Positions 11,355 to 23,199 of a stretch of 64,000 nt of DNA are shown here, piece by piece. A program made the position numbers and the translations under genes. Source of the stretch: Liolophura sinensis (taxonomy: Eukaryota; Mollusca; Polyplacophora; Chitonida; Chitonidae). The first letter of the stretch is position 1; each line of letters begins with the position of its first letter. The stretch lies in NCBI RefSeq assembly GCF_032854445.1, contig NC_088302.1:21957788-22021787 (forward strand), given 5' to 3'. The notes below the pieces were generated by a model that saw nothing but the letters and a program-made list of their open reading frames with translations, searched no databases and was not told the origin of the DNA.

Positions 11355-11716
11355 AAGCCTGACCTCTAATGGTATACCTTGCCTTTCTATCGTTAAGACA
11401 TATGGGGTTCAAATCCGGCAATGGGCAGGGAATTTGTAGATTCCCAATCTCTCACTCTTCTTGGTACTTTTGTGACACTAAGCTGTCATTTACGCTCGTA
11501 TGGGTGTGTGCAAATTAACGTTCGTTGAAACCATGCATTTGCCTTCCACCGATGTGGCTTGCATGTATGTAGTGCACGTCACCATGTGGGCAAATTTACA
11601 AAGGTCGGTGGCTTACAGCTTCCTAAACCCATAAAATCTATCACCATCATGTATTAAAGTGAGAAATTCTTCACTATAGGGTTAAACGACCAATAAATAA
11701 ATAACTAAATACATAG
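11355..11716 (+). repeat. tRNA-headed V-SINE relative (family G)
   Basis: The head has CTCTAATGGTATACC, box B is GGGGTTCAAATCCGG (11404-11418), the body has ATGTGGGCAAATTTACAAAG and GGTCGGTGGCTTA, and the tail is AAATTCTTCACTATAGGGTT then AAACGACCAATAAATAAATA. The tail is a decayed form of the RUDI tail, the head is different. Confidence 0.65.
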
Positions 11717-11743
11717 ATAAGCAAATCTGTCAATCATACGTTG

Positions 11744-11884
11744 TAAGGTCTGCCAGAAACCTTTGGACGGTCGTGGGTTTCCCCGGATTTCCTCCTACCA
11801 TAATGCTGACCAATGTCGTATAAGTGAAACATTCCCCAACACGGCGTAAAGCACCACATAAATAAACAAATAAATAAATAAATA
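11744..11884 (+). repeat. RUDI-like V-SINE, 5'-truncated
   Basis: Retains the core (GGTCGTGGGTTTCCCCGGAT) and tail (ACGGCGTAAAGCACC then AAATA repeats); the tRNA head is absent. Confidence 0.85.
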
Positions 11885-12446
11885 ATCATGCAAATGGTGA
11901 TTATAATGAATTCTATGAATAAGAATAGTCACCTTTGAGTAATACTTGTACAGGTTAATACGTCTGAAATTCCGTTGTTGTTTTCTTTCATATAAAGCTT
12001 TAGTGCTTGCCACATGAACGTCCCACTGTGGGGACACACACCTCAACATTCCATGGTAGAGTTGAGTGTAGGACCTTTTAGGCCTGCGTACAAGGTTCAT
12101 ATATTTGAAATTTAAAACTGATTTTTTCTGCATAAAAAAACTGGCTACCTACGTAGATAAAGTGTAAGAGAAAGCTACAAGGAGTTTCCAACCTAAGGAT
12201 GTCGCTGCCTAAATGTCTAGCTGGCATTCGACCGTTGGCTATAAGTTTTCATCAGTTAAATAGACTTTCTGTGTTGATTATCGCCTCATGTGTTGCTTAT
12301 CGCCCCATCGGTCAGCCAACAAACCGTAAACGCCAAACCCTGAAGAAACACGTAACCTATATATGAACAATCAGCCAAGTGCCAGGCTGTGCGGTTACTG
12401 ACATTTATCACCCATTGATTGATATGGATTTCAATGAACGAAGAGA

Positions 12447-12560
12447 TATTTATTTATTTATTTGATTGGTGTTTTACGCCGTACTCAAGAATATTTCACT
12501 TATACGACGGCGGCCAGAATTATGGTGGGAGGAAACCGGGCAGAGACCGGGGGAAACCCA
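12447..12560 (-). repeat. RUDI-like V-SINE, 3' half only
   Basis: On the minus strand: core GGTTTCCTCCCACC, then tail GTACGGCGTAAAACACCAAT and AAATA repeats. It ends abruptly inside the core. Confidence 0.85.
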
Positions 12561-12736
12561 AACGAAGAGATAAACGAAACCAGCTAATATATAAATGTAC
12601 TAATATGGTCAAACACGATCACTTTGAGGCGTAGAAAACCAATGTGCTAGGTCAGTTAAAGTGTATTAATGCATCTATCGAACAATATTAGAATGGACTC
12701 TTTGTTTAAAACATTCCACCTATGCGTACGTGTTAA

Positions 12737-12804
12737 CGTCTTCCAGCAACCTACGAATGGTTGTGGGTTTTCCCCTGCGTAAAACAACAAGCAAATAAAT
12801 AAAA
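12737..12804 (+). repeat. RUDI-like V-SINE fragment with internal deletion
   Basis: GTCTTCCAGCAACCTACG and GGTTGTGGGTTTTCCCCTGC are joined directly to GCGTAAAACAACAAG and an AAATA tail. The segment between core and tail is deleted. Confidence 0.7.
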
Positions 12805-12971
12805 GAAAAACAAACACACACACTCAAAAACAAAAACGAAAAGCATCCAGCCAAACAACATGACAGTAGAATCTGATCACGCATGATCGATGAAAGGATC
12901 GATCTATCACTTTAAGATAGGTAAAAAGCCTATTCTTTAATCAGATGGCCATTTCATGACCTATTATAAGT

Positions 12972-13246
12972 TTTTATTTATTTATTTATTTGATAGGTGT
13001 TTTAAGCCGTACTCAAGAATATTGCACTTATACGACGGTGGCCAGCATTATGGTGGGTGGAAACCGGGCAGAGCCCGGGGAGAAACCCACGACCATCCAC
13101 AGGTTGCTGTCAGACCTTCCCACGTACGGACGGAGAGGAAGCCAGCATGAGCTGGACTTGAACTCACAGCGACTGCATTGGTGAGAGACTCCTGGGTCAT
13201 TACGCAGCGCTAGCGCGCTAACCAACTGAGCCACGTAGGCCCCCAC
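12972..13246 (-). repeat. RUDI-like V-SINE, near full length, with target-site duplication
   Basis: On the minus strand it has the tRNA-like head (CTACGTGGCTCAGTTGGTTA), box B-like GTGAGTTCAAGTCCAGC, the V core, and the tail. Flanks CTATTATAAGT (12961-12971) and CTGTTATAAGT (13247-13257) form an 11-bp target-site duplication with one mismatch. Confidence 0.9.
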
Positions 13247-13687
13247 CTGTTATAAGTGAACCCATTAGATATTACCAATTGGTATCTCGAAGATGTATCT
13301 GCTTAGGCCCCATGCAGAACTGAGAATATGCATGCTAGTCAATTTTACAATCTCCGAATTTTACACCTGCATATCATGAACATTTCACTAAGTCGAATTC
13401 AAAGTCCTGGTTGTCTACATGTGAGATGTTTCAGTATTAAACATACCATGCACGTAAAATCTATTTTGGAGGGGGAATGGTTGCATCTGTGCGGGTGGGG
13501 ATGGGAAGTACGTTAAGCCCTTGCTTTACAGATTTTCAAGTTTGTTCTTTTAGAACAACGAGTTGAAAAAATTTATCTTCAGATCACACTGAGGAGATGT
13601 CGAAATTTTAATTTGAGAAGTATGCTCCGTGATCGTGTTTCAAAGTTTGACTTCAGTCAGAGATAGTTTCGAGGAATAGGGTTAGCA

Positions 13688-13866
13688 TCCCTCCCACCAT
13701 AATTCTGGCCCCGGTTTCCTCCCACCATAATTCTGGCCCCGGTTTCCTCCCACCATAATTCTGGCCCCGGTTTCCTCCCACCATAATTCTGGCCGCCGTC
13801 GTATAAGTGAAATATTCTTGAGTACGGCGTAAAACACCAGTGAAATAAATAAATAAATAATTCTGG
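13688..13866 (+). repeat. RUDI-like SINE with 28-bp core minisatellite
   Basis: The core segment CCCCGGTTTCCTCCCACCAT plus AATTCTGG is repeated in tandem: a partial unit at 13691-13708 and full units at 13709, 13737 and 13765, nearly identical. A normal tail follows (GTATAAGTGAAATATTCTTG to AAATA repeats). The head is lost. Confidence 0.9.
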
Positions 13867-13939
13867 CCGCCGTCATACTGTGGGTATGCTTTATGTAAAC
13901 ACACAGTATACTGCCTATTTTCATGTTGAAAGATTGACT

Positions 13940-14240
13940 TTTTGGTTCACAATGGGATTTGAACGGGGATACACCAGATGCAAATTCCTGCTCTCTAGCA
14001 ACTAAGGTGTTTTAAAATTCCCGCTATACCTCAGTCTATATTGTAGGAAAATTGCTCCAGTAACACTCATTCCTCACGAATGCCCCAAGACGAACCCACA
14101 TCTTAAGGCCCGCAGCCCCAATACATCTTTCAACCTGTTTGAGCGCACCATAAAGAAAAGCTACTTTGTTACTCGCATCGGGATTTGAACTCGAATCTCC
14201 ACTTTCGAAATCCTTCACTCTACTCTGCTCCCGTTACGGC
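13940..14240 (-). repeat. tRNA-like repeat element (probable SINE)
   Basis: The minus strand carries GGATTTCGAAAGTGGAGATT then CGAGTTCAAATCCCGATG (box B-like, near 14178-14195). A second box-B-like GTTCAAATCCC lies at 13953-13964. Family not identified. Confidence 0.4.
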
Positions 14241-14870
14241 TATAATCGTGTATATGATGCTACCATCTTCACTGTCTTGTTTTTTGAGCCGTTGTACTTA
14301 AAGTGAACGTAGTCTGTCACAATATATATACATACATATACATAGGAAAAAGGAAGTAGGACACATTGATCACAGACAAATATGTAAAAAAATCTATAAA
14401 GTTTTGGAAGATGAAGTCCAGTATTGGAGATATGACACTGACGGACAATTCACTCCGAATAACCATGTTGTAGATGCCCTTATGAACTTGGCCAATCACT
14501 AGCGCTGAAAGCGTCACGTGATAATTGGCTGTCACGTCAAAATACCTATTAGCTCTCGATTGTCAGTGTGGTATCTTATAGTGGATAGACAGATCTCGAT
14601 GCAATAAATTGGTTTTGCGGTTAGTTACAGTGTTAAACGGGTGCATTTGGACGACACATTTATGAGTAAGGACCTGCGAACGGCCGTGTCACAATGCGTA
14701 CATGTTGGGCAAGAGTCGGCAGTATAGCATGTCGGGAGGGTCATTGTTTGAACAGAAATATTGTGACTTTGCATTATTTTTCCCTAGCAAATTCAGATTT
14801 ATTACGAAGATATCTTCCCAAAATCTGAATAAAAGAGTCTGTTGTATATGAGAAATTCTCTCATTCCACA

Positions 14871-15012
14871 AGATGCTGTCCGATCTTCCCGGGTACGACT
14901 GGAAAGGAAGTCAGCATGAGCTGGCCTTGAACTCACAGCGATCGCACTAATGTGATGCTCCTGGGTTGTTGTACTGCGTTAGTAAGCTAACCACTAGGTC
15001 ACGGAGGCACCT
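14871..15012 (-). repeat. RUDI-like V-SINE, 5' half only
   Basis: On the minus strand: head (GTGCCTCCGTGACCTAGTGG), box B region (GTGAGTTCAAGGCCAGCTC), then CTTTCCAGTCGTACCCGG. Core and tail are missing. Confidence 0.8.
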
Positions 15013-15334
15013 AGTTTAGAGTGAAAGAAAACAAGACAAAACGTGATGCTAGTGGCAAAGCATAGAAGCTCAACAATGTGACCATTCATTTACTGTCTTT
15101 TCCATGATTTAAAAAAAATATATATTTTCCAATGGGGAGGGACTTAAATTTTTAATGACGTGTTATCTTCCCTTGCTACTATGAAAGCCATTAAATACTT
15201 AGAGCTTAGCGAACACGAGTTTTTAAACTATTTTGAAAACCGGATATTTTGTTGCTCGTCTTACATTGGTGGATAAAAACAATGGAATTTCATGTATAGG
15301 CCTACGAACAAAAACACATCAACACGCCGCTTAT

Positions 15335-15620
15335 TATTTTTTATTTGATTCGTGTTTAATGCCTTATTTATTCATTTGCCTAGAACATTTCTTGCGTCTT
15401 CTTGGCATCGCTGGAAACAGTTGACAGCTTCTATTCGTATAGACTCGTCCTAATTTCATATTCTTATTTCTTTATTGTTGAGCTTTTACAATAAATGACC
15501 TGGAACGTCCGTTTAGATTGACGGCTGGTATACAAATGTCTGTTTTTTACGCTTAGACTACTCAAGAATTTTTCATTTGTGTCACGGACGTCAGATTTAT
15601 GTGGGGAAAACATAGAGTGA
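15335..15620. repeat. Decayed SINE-tail fragments
   Basis: TTTATTTGATTCGTGTTTAA (about 15340) resembles the reversed RUDI tail. CTGGAACGTCCG to ATACAAATGTCTG (15499-15542) recurs at 49754-49798. Between and beyond, homology is too weak to define ends. Confidence 0.45.
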
Positions 15621-15839
15621 TCAAGACAAAATACCGCCGTTCGCAAGATACCCGAAAAACTTGCTATTTTAAAACTGTAGTTGAACCAGCAAGAAAGAGC
15701 AAGGGTATCGTTACTTTGTGTATCATCACGAGCTAGCGCTTTAACTATCATATCTCGTACCGTTATTCACAATGGTAAATGACAATCTAACGACAATAAA
15801 ACAAAAACGATAATACACTAGGCTTATTATGCATGTAAA

Positions 15840-16760
15840 GCTAAGTGACGGAACACACATTTCTAGTACATTGAGAGTTTGACTGTTTGACAGTGCTCAT
15901 TCTGATCTGAGTATGACAAAGGCAATCTAGCCATATAGCAGAGTATATTTAGACTTCACAACGGGCAGCAGCGAGGTAAAACATAGGCCGGTTGGACGTC
16001 ATTAAATCGGCATGGCTATAGCTATTAGCCCAGATTGGTACTGCACCTATCTGGTATACAGTCTCCGAAAATTAGTGCTTTAATATCTCCCAGGGAAATC
16101 GCATTTCAGGAAGGCAGAATGGGATTATCCGTTTTCAGGGTTCTATTGGCGAGCGAATCTTTTATAAGGTGATGACAATACGTGGCCGGCCACACGAGAT
16201 GATCGCGGCAAATAAACGGAGAGCGCCTCCTAGCAAATTGTCGCTTTATTGATAAGGGCGTTATAATTTACACATCTTCGGATTAAGCTCGATTCAGTTC
16301 TCCCCATGTCAACACATGAATGGACATTCAGTGTCAATGTACGGCCAGCAAATAGCGTCCGCGAATAAACGTGGACAAAAGCCCAATTCCAATAGGGGTT
16401 TGCAAATTCCATAAAGTCTACAGAAAATTGTCTTTGGCCGGGCGAGCACCATGGAAACGTTTTATCGTGGTCAGCAACAACTTTTCGCGGATCAGCTAGT
16501 GACGTCCAGTGGAAATGTCCGCGTTATTCATGTTAGCATCCATTGCTGTAGCAAAGGATTGTGTTGATTCAAAGGGCCAGTGGACACAATTACATTCGCA
16601 TTTTACTCAAGACTGCTGGCATTGGCGCCGTGCCATTTTAATTATGTTTTCGAATTTTTGCTCTATACATTATCTGGTATCAGCTGGTTAATTTAATCGG
16701 TGCCACAGAGGACCATTTTCATACCACAACCCGGTAATTATAGAATCCTTCGATAGCGAA
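15840..16760. other. No gene seen; richer-complexity block
   Basis: This stretch has less simple sequence than its surroundings, with several homeobox-like TTTATTGATAA and TTAATT cores and CACCATGGAAACG (half of an RFX X-box) near 16448. It may be a conserved non-coding element. No coding frame is convincing. Confidence 0.3.
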
Positions 16761-16806
16761 TAGCTCATGCGGTGTTTATGTAATCTATCCTAGCCACAAT
16801 GTAGTG

Positions 16807-17103
16807 GCCTGTTTGATTGCCTGCAGTGTTATTACAAATCACAACACGGTCTTTAACTTTAAGAAATGGGGAATCCAAAAGAATTTCCCAACAAAGTACA
16901 TATACACTTACTTCAGTAATGTCTAAGAACAAACTAACCGCTTTAAATTCTTCTTTCACACCGAGCCTTAAAATGCCTCTAATGTATTTTGAGGCCTGTT
17001 TGATGGCTTGCAGTGTTATTGCATCACGTCTTTTAACTCTAAGACATCGGTAATCTAAAAGAATTTCCAACCAAAATACATGTGGATTAGCTTCAGTAAT
17101 GGA
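16807..17103. repeat. Imperfect tandem duplication, period 187 bp
   Basis: GCCTGTTTGATTGCCTGCAG at 16807 recurs as GCCTGTTTGATGGCTTGCAG at 16994. The match continues through AAAGAATTTCCCAACAAAGT / AAAGAATTTCCAACCAAAAT and CTTCAGTAATG. The minus-strand 101-codon frame here simply repeats itself and shows no domain. Confidence 0.85.
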
Positions 17104-17531
17104 AGGTGTTTAATGACAACCTTTGAATGGTTTTAAAAGAAATAATCAATGGCAATGGCAGTATGCATTTCAAAATCAAGCCTTTAAATTGCTTGTGGAA
17201 AGCCTTTCACGGCCCCATACTACTCATGTTTTCAAAAGAAATTTCGTGTCGTTGTAGAGCAAGGTAAGTCGGATGCTGTATTTGGTTGCAGTGCCGTAAC
17301 TAAGACTACAATTCTTCCACCAGTGCGAAGTCGGTCAGGACTGGACTTGGGACGTGACGACACATAAATGTAGCCCGCATAAACAGATTAATGGTGAATG
17401 ATGGAATCTTAAAATACTACTGCCCTGTATACTTGCAAACGTTGACCGGACTAGTCCAGAAACCTTCCTATTTCGACCCAACTGGCGTATCGATACTCAC
17501 ACTTATACATACTGGATTTGTCTGTTTGTTT

Positions 17532-17768
17532 GATCTATTTATTTATGTAACTGAAGTTTTACACCATACTCAAGAATGTTTCACTTATACAACGGCGGCA
17601 ATCTTTACGATGGGAGGAATCCTGACAGAGATAAGGGGATAACCCACGACCATCCACAGCCTGCTGGCAGACCTTCCCACGTGTAACCAGAGAGGAAACC
17701 AGCATGGACTCACAGACATAGCATTGGTGGGAGGCTCCTGGGTCATTGTGCTGCGCTAGTAACCACTT
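17532..17768 (-). repeat. RUDI-like V-SINE, diverged, near full length
   Basis: On the minus strand: part of the head (ACTAGCGCAGCACAATGACC), core (GGATGGTCGTGGGTTATCCC), tail (GTATGGTGTAAAACTTCAG). More diverged than the copies with intact target-site duplications. Confidence 0.8.
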
Positions 17769-18559
17769 GAAAGCAGGTCTTTCACTTCCGAGATGAAAGC
17801 TTTAGCTCCACTGTCTGCGATTGTACAGACAGGATGTGACAAAATTTACTAACTACAGAGCAAGTCCCAAGCTCCCTGGCTTCAGTCGAAGGAACCTCCA
17901 TTCTGATTTGATTTAGCAGTTTTTCGAAGGAAGTAACGAAATAGATATTGACTCTCTCTACATGACATCTTAAACTGCCCTAAGTAGATCCATTGATGTC
18001 AATGAGAGGATTTGATTATGGCGACAGAGCGGGTCACTCCGAGGAACCATAGATTTCTTCGCACCCGAAGGCAGATCGTCTGGAACGCTAATCCTTAACT
18101 TCCGGCTTCAAAAGCCGACCAGTTCCTTTTCTTTCATATTAGCCTGTTAACTTGTCAATCATTCGTCCAAGTCTGAACAAGTCAAGTAGTATCAAGTAGG
18201 TCAAACGCATGCGCAGACGACGCAACATCCTCATGTGTAGAGAAAACGTCGGCGCTATGATTAGATTCACTGATGTACTTTCTGGATTCAGTGCATAGGA
18301 AACACAAACAAGTATTCATTTACTGCGACTTAACACAATTATGACCATTTGTTGGGGCTTGACACAGTTTTAGAGACAATCTCATTTTACGAGATGCACA
18401 AAGAACTGACACAGAGGAATCAGAATTCTTTGATGTGAAGAAAGTATTTGATAATCCCCAGATTTAATGACAGGAAACAGGAGATAAAGCCATATCCAGC
18501 CACACATGACAATATTTGTCAGAATAAGCTGCTTACATTAATTGATATTTACAAGCTGC

Positions 18560-18625
18560 TTGAAACACTTATGTATGGTATACGTATGGTATATGTATGG
18601 TATGATATGTATGTGTATGGTAGTC
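18560..18625. repeat. TATGTATGG-type microsatellite
   Basis: Irregular repeats of GTATGGTATA/GTATATG. Confidence 0.75.
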
Positions 18626-18639
18626 ATTAGGCGTGTGTG

Positions 18640-18837
18640 TATTACCAAAGTATTATGCCGAAGACACCACACATGACAACCAACCCAATCACATTATACT
18701 GACTGGGTGGATCAACCAGCCCTGTTTCCTTGCTCTAACCTCTCAGTACTGAGTAACAAGAGAGGCCGCAACCCGACCGGGATTTGATCCTGGGTCTCCC
18801 GACTTCGAAACACTCTAACCATTAGGCCGTGGTCCAT
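18640..18837 (-). repeat. tRNA-derived SINE, family C
   Basis: The minus strand begins GGACCACGGCCTAATGGTTA with box B CCCAGGATCAAATCCCGG, then CAGTACTGAGAGGTTAGAGC, CAGTATAATGTGATTGGG and TGTGGTGTCTTCGG. Plus-strand copies lie at 47442, 47771 and 54478. Confidence 0.8.
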
Positions 18838-18839
18838 AG

Positions 18840-21700
18840 TCTTCTGAGAGCCGTTCTAGTTGTCACTGAATGTTTCGTACGCCACTATGCACTAAGCACT
18901 GCATCTTTTACAAATTCCCACGATCATGAATAATGCTGCGTTCTCCAATATCATGTAGTTTTCATAGATCTTTATAGATCGCAGCCCGTGCACACTGCTA
19001 TCATTTGCTACGATTAGGCGATTCCTTTCACTATTCCTTCAAAGCTTATATATCTCCAGGAATAAAAATAACCTGTATTATCAGCCTAGGAAGCGGCAGT
19101 GGTTATCAGGCTTTCTCCGTTGCAATAGCAGATAAGTTGGGGGTGTTTTGACGCCACTTTGGTAATTACCAACACAGATCGGCCGCCAAATTGCTGTTCA
19201 TTACTGTACTATATATATTGTCTTGCTTCGGAATCTCATCTAATTGCATTCTTCATTAGAGGCGAGCATGCTGGGCACAGCGCTGTTGTGCATATTACTC
19301 TCATAGGTAAATTTGGAACACTGCTTGCCGCAGACGACACTTTGACTGTCATGTGACCAGGTCAATTTCACAAATCGATTTACATTTGATGGGGGTGTTG
19401 GAATATTTGCGTGTGTGGTTGGCTTCCGCGAATGACGTGAGAACATCCATATCCAGGAGGATTTCAGTCGCGTCAGCAACAGATCTGTGGTGTGCGATAA
19501 AAGTACACGCGTCCCTTGGGTTCTACCTACTTACCTGTAAGATAGACATATTTCACGCTTCAAATTATGTCCAGACCAAGCTATGAGCGTTTAAAGATCT
19601 TTACATCGGGTTTTGACAGATTTGTTCCGGTTACAAACCTGACGAATATTGTTTGTTGAAAAATTGTCGAATCTGTTTCTTGAAACTGTTCGCTTATATT
19701 CAGACCTCAGTAAAATCGCTTAAACTCACTGACCAAAATATCCTTTTGCCACAAGCTTTATACATGGATATACTGGACGTCCATATCATTGCAAGAAAAG
19801 TGCAGTCAGAATACCTTTACTAATTCATAATGTTAAACTACAATAGCTTGCTTTTGAGATGAGGTCTCATTGCCTCGAGTGACGCCGTAAAACTGAATTT
19901 CCCTTGGAATAATACGAACGTCCAAAATATCAGTGTGTACAGCTTTTGGTGTTACGTATTACACACTGACCAATGGCACTTTTGGTATAACTGATTTTAT
20001 AGGTAGCTGAATATAGAAGACAAGTTGAAAGAAGAGACCATAGGCGTAGAAACGCAGTCAGATAAATGAATAAAACATATTTCCATTTCATTCATTTTGT
20101 TTACCAGTTTTATCCAAAACTTTTATAGACATGTATCTGTAGGTAAGCTATGAATTAATGATGGTAATAACGTGTATATGTGATGATTGTCCAATGATAT
20201 ATGATCCTGACAAACACAAGCCATTCCATGAAATCCGTTATTCCACACCAGTTGACAGAAAAAAACCAACGACGCGTATCAGCGCTTCGTGTTTGGACAA
20301 CTTCAATATTTGGAGCGTTTCTCAGTTTATGGTCACAGTGATTTTATGCACGATCAGGAAAACAAAAGAAAAACCGTTTAATTGATAATCGCCGCAGCTG
20401 TTGTCATTCTAATAGCACTCGATGTAGTGGTTGCTAAGCATAGGAGCGGGCACCACTATCTGCATGATATATGAGCACCTGGCCGGCGTAGACCTGCAGG
20501 CTGGAGGCTAACGGTCGTGTTAATGGCTACCTAGTGTGGTCTGAAATCACGCTTACGCTAAGGCCAAACGGGCTATCGATCCCTTCTCTCACTCTCTGCA
20601 AGGTGCTCAAGATTGTCGAGGCACGACTGTGTTAGTCTCTAGGCGCTGGGATTTCCGGCTGTTCAGCATAACCTGAGGTGTCAAAAAAGAACGAATGCCT
20701 AATCGCAAAGCGACTGAATGGAGATTTATATCGCTCCAGCTTCAGAGATGCGGCTCACGTTCATAATGGGGGAAGCGACTCCATTGGTTGATGGATCGGC
20801 GGGCTTCTCTCTCCAGCCTCTTAACTAGCGCTCGGATTTTCTTTGTTGTAGTCATTTAGCTCTCTCAGCGATTAAATTCGCGGTTTCCTTATGCCTTCCG
20901 TTAAAAACAAAGCGAAATTACAGAAGCCATACTTCACCGTTTTAGTGCGGGAAAACATTTGATGTCTAGCTAATTTACCGGCTTTTGTCGATTCAGCTGG
21001 ACTATCCAAATGTTTTAACGATCTGTGCTTCGAACACTTGAGACCTTATAAAGGCATCGTCCAGTGATCAACAGGAAGTAAAACTCTTTCATTTAGAAAC
21101 CCGAGCTGAGCCATTGTTGCACAAACTTGACATCTTTGCCAGGGTATTAAATTGAGAAGGATGGAGCTAGAGAGGAGAGAGACGGCTTAGGGTGGTGAAG
21201 TGGGGGATAAAGCAGTTTAGCTGTCCTTTCTCTGTGAATGTCCCTAAATTAGGCTGACCTTTAAAATCAGAGATCCAAAATAAACAACGGTGATGTAACA
21301 AAGGAAACAAAAATCCTAGGGCTAAACTTTTCTTTATCTATTCAAAGAAATCTCACCACTCAATGGTTTCCGCTTCCCGGCTCACGTGATTAGCCTATAC
21401 AATGACTTCTTTCAACTGTGTCCAGAAATAAGATCGCTTCTCGGTTTACGAAGGTGTCTATACAACGAAAAACTAAAAGTAACAAAAATACTTTCGCTGG
21501 CTGAAAATTACAACACATCTTTACGTTTTTAGTTGCTTCCTAATCCGTCTTATTTGAAGAATGTTCAATACAAAGTCATTTAAAAGACAGAGTTAGACAA
21601 GCATTCCAACAAGGACAGGTGCCATGGTTCTGTAGTGAAATTTCAATATAAGCTTACTGAGAATATTTGATAACAGAATAAGATAATAGAAACTCAAACA
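18840..21700. other. No gene seen
   Basis: Mostly unique sequence. Open frames such as 20158-20385 (+) lack motifs. 20400-21150 is less AT-rich than its surroundings with no simple repeats and could be a conserved non-coding block, but nothing in it is recognisable. Confidence 0.4.
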
Positions 21701-21840
21701 ACAACTAAAATATTATTAATGATAACGCCTTCTAAATTTTCCTATAAACAAAGAATCATTCACTTGGTGGTGAATATGTGTGAACTGAGACCTGATATAA
21801 ACAGATATAGGTTGGGGTACATACCGTCTCCACATATTCC

Positions 21841-21992
21841 TCTCCGGCCGTTCGTCGGAAGGTCTGCGGATGGTCGTGCGTTTCCCCTGGGCCCTGCCCG
21901 GTTTTCCTCCCACCATAGCAGGTCGCCGTCGTATAAGTGACATATTCTTGAGTACGGCGTAAAACACTAATCAAATAAATAAATAAATAAAT
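21841..21992 (+). repeat. RUDI-like V-SINE, 5'-truncated
   Basis: Core (GGTCTGCGGATGGTCGTGCG, TTTTCCTCCCACCATAGC) and intact tail (GAGTACGGCGTAAAACACTA and AAATA repeats); head missing. Confidence 0.9.
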
Positions 21993-21999
21993 TATTCAT

Positions 22000-23195
22000 A
22001 GTGGATATCAACAAGTATTGGGAACGTGCCACTCATAATTCCACACTTCCAGACCTTTCCAAATTAACAGAATTATTAGCTTATTGAACATCCGTTTTTC
22101 TGTATGTTATTCGTTAGGGCAGCCTTTCAAAAGTTTTCCAGTCACATGTATTCTGATTTGGTGTCGGTGTTGGGGATTTGAAAACATTTGGACCCAGCCA
22201 TCAGTGACCCCACGTTGTCAATGCGACATCTGGGGTTAGGATTTATTACAGTTGGGATGGCTCTAAGCTGTACGACTCCATTACTGATTGCAGAAACTCC
22301 ACCAAATTCAAAGCATGATGTCACAAATAAATTCCACAGAGGCTTCAGTGAAAGCAGCTGGCATATTGCAAAATTAAACCGTTCAAAAATCATGATAAGA
22401 TAAAACAAGATTTATTCGACTTGACAAAATCATGAATGTGACAAAGCCACCAAAATGGTTGAAGCATGAGGTTTGCAAGTACACGACCCTTACACTTCAG
22501 GTTTGGTTAGTTAACCTTCACTCCCTATTAGATTCCTTTAATTGATATTGAACCCAAAAGGGTTTGGAAAAGTCCGAAATGACTTTCCTTCACACCGCAT
22601 ATATACCGTTTATTTGCCAGTTATCTACAACGTTAATGTCGTCAACGCGGAGAGCCAATTGGAGAATTACCCAGTGAGGCATGTCGATTTTAGACTCATT
22701 ATCGATCAACTATTCATCAAAACGTCCATGGAGTTACGGGTAACGGCGAAATAGGCGATAAGACGAAGAACTGATGACACGCCGTAATTATAGGCGTATT
22801 GTAGAGGAATTGAAGACCTTGGCTCTCACTAATCGACGACAACAGCGAGTTTAAGATTAAACCAATCCACTTAACAGTCACAAGCTTAGGTTAATAAGCC
22901 TGCTAATCGTTCTTAATCACTGCCAATAGCTTGTGATTACGGATTGAAGTATCTCAACAATCTTGTGCTGTGTTTGCTGGGAAAATTTCCAACACGGTTT
23001 TTCATGGTAAGGCACCTTCCAGTCCTTCAATGTAAACCAATAAATTCTCTTTCACTAGATGTTATGGCGTTATCCTGCAAGTTGCAAGTTCAAACGGGTG
23101 TCCTTAATGGGCGAATTTATTATTTACATATAGTGTATCTTTTTAATTTAGTCCGTTTGTGTTGCCAAAACCGTGGCTTCGTTACAGCGTATGAC
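22000..23195. other. No gene seen
   Basis: A 132-codon plus-strand frame (22944-23342) runs into the start of the segmental array and has no recognisable motif. The two overlapping opposite frames at 22142-22408 are also unremarkable. Confidence 0.4.
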
Positions 23196-23199
23196 CTTA

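Noticed and set aside
16765-17070. 101-codon minus-strand frame
   Set aside because: It is the translation of the 187-bp tandem duplication and repeats itself; no domain seen.
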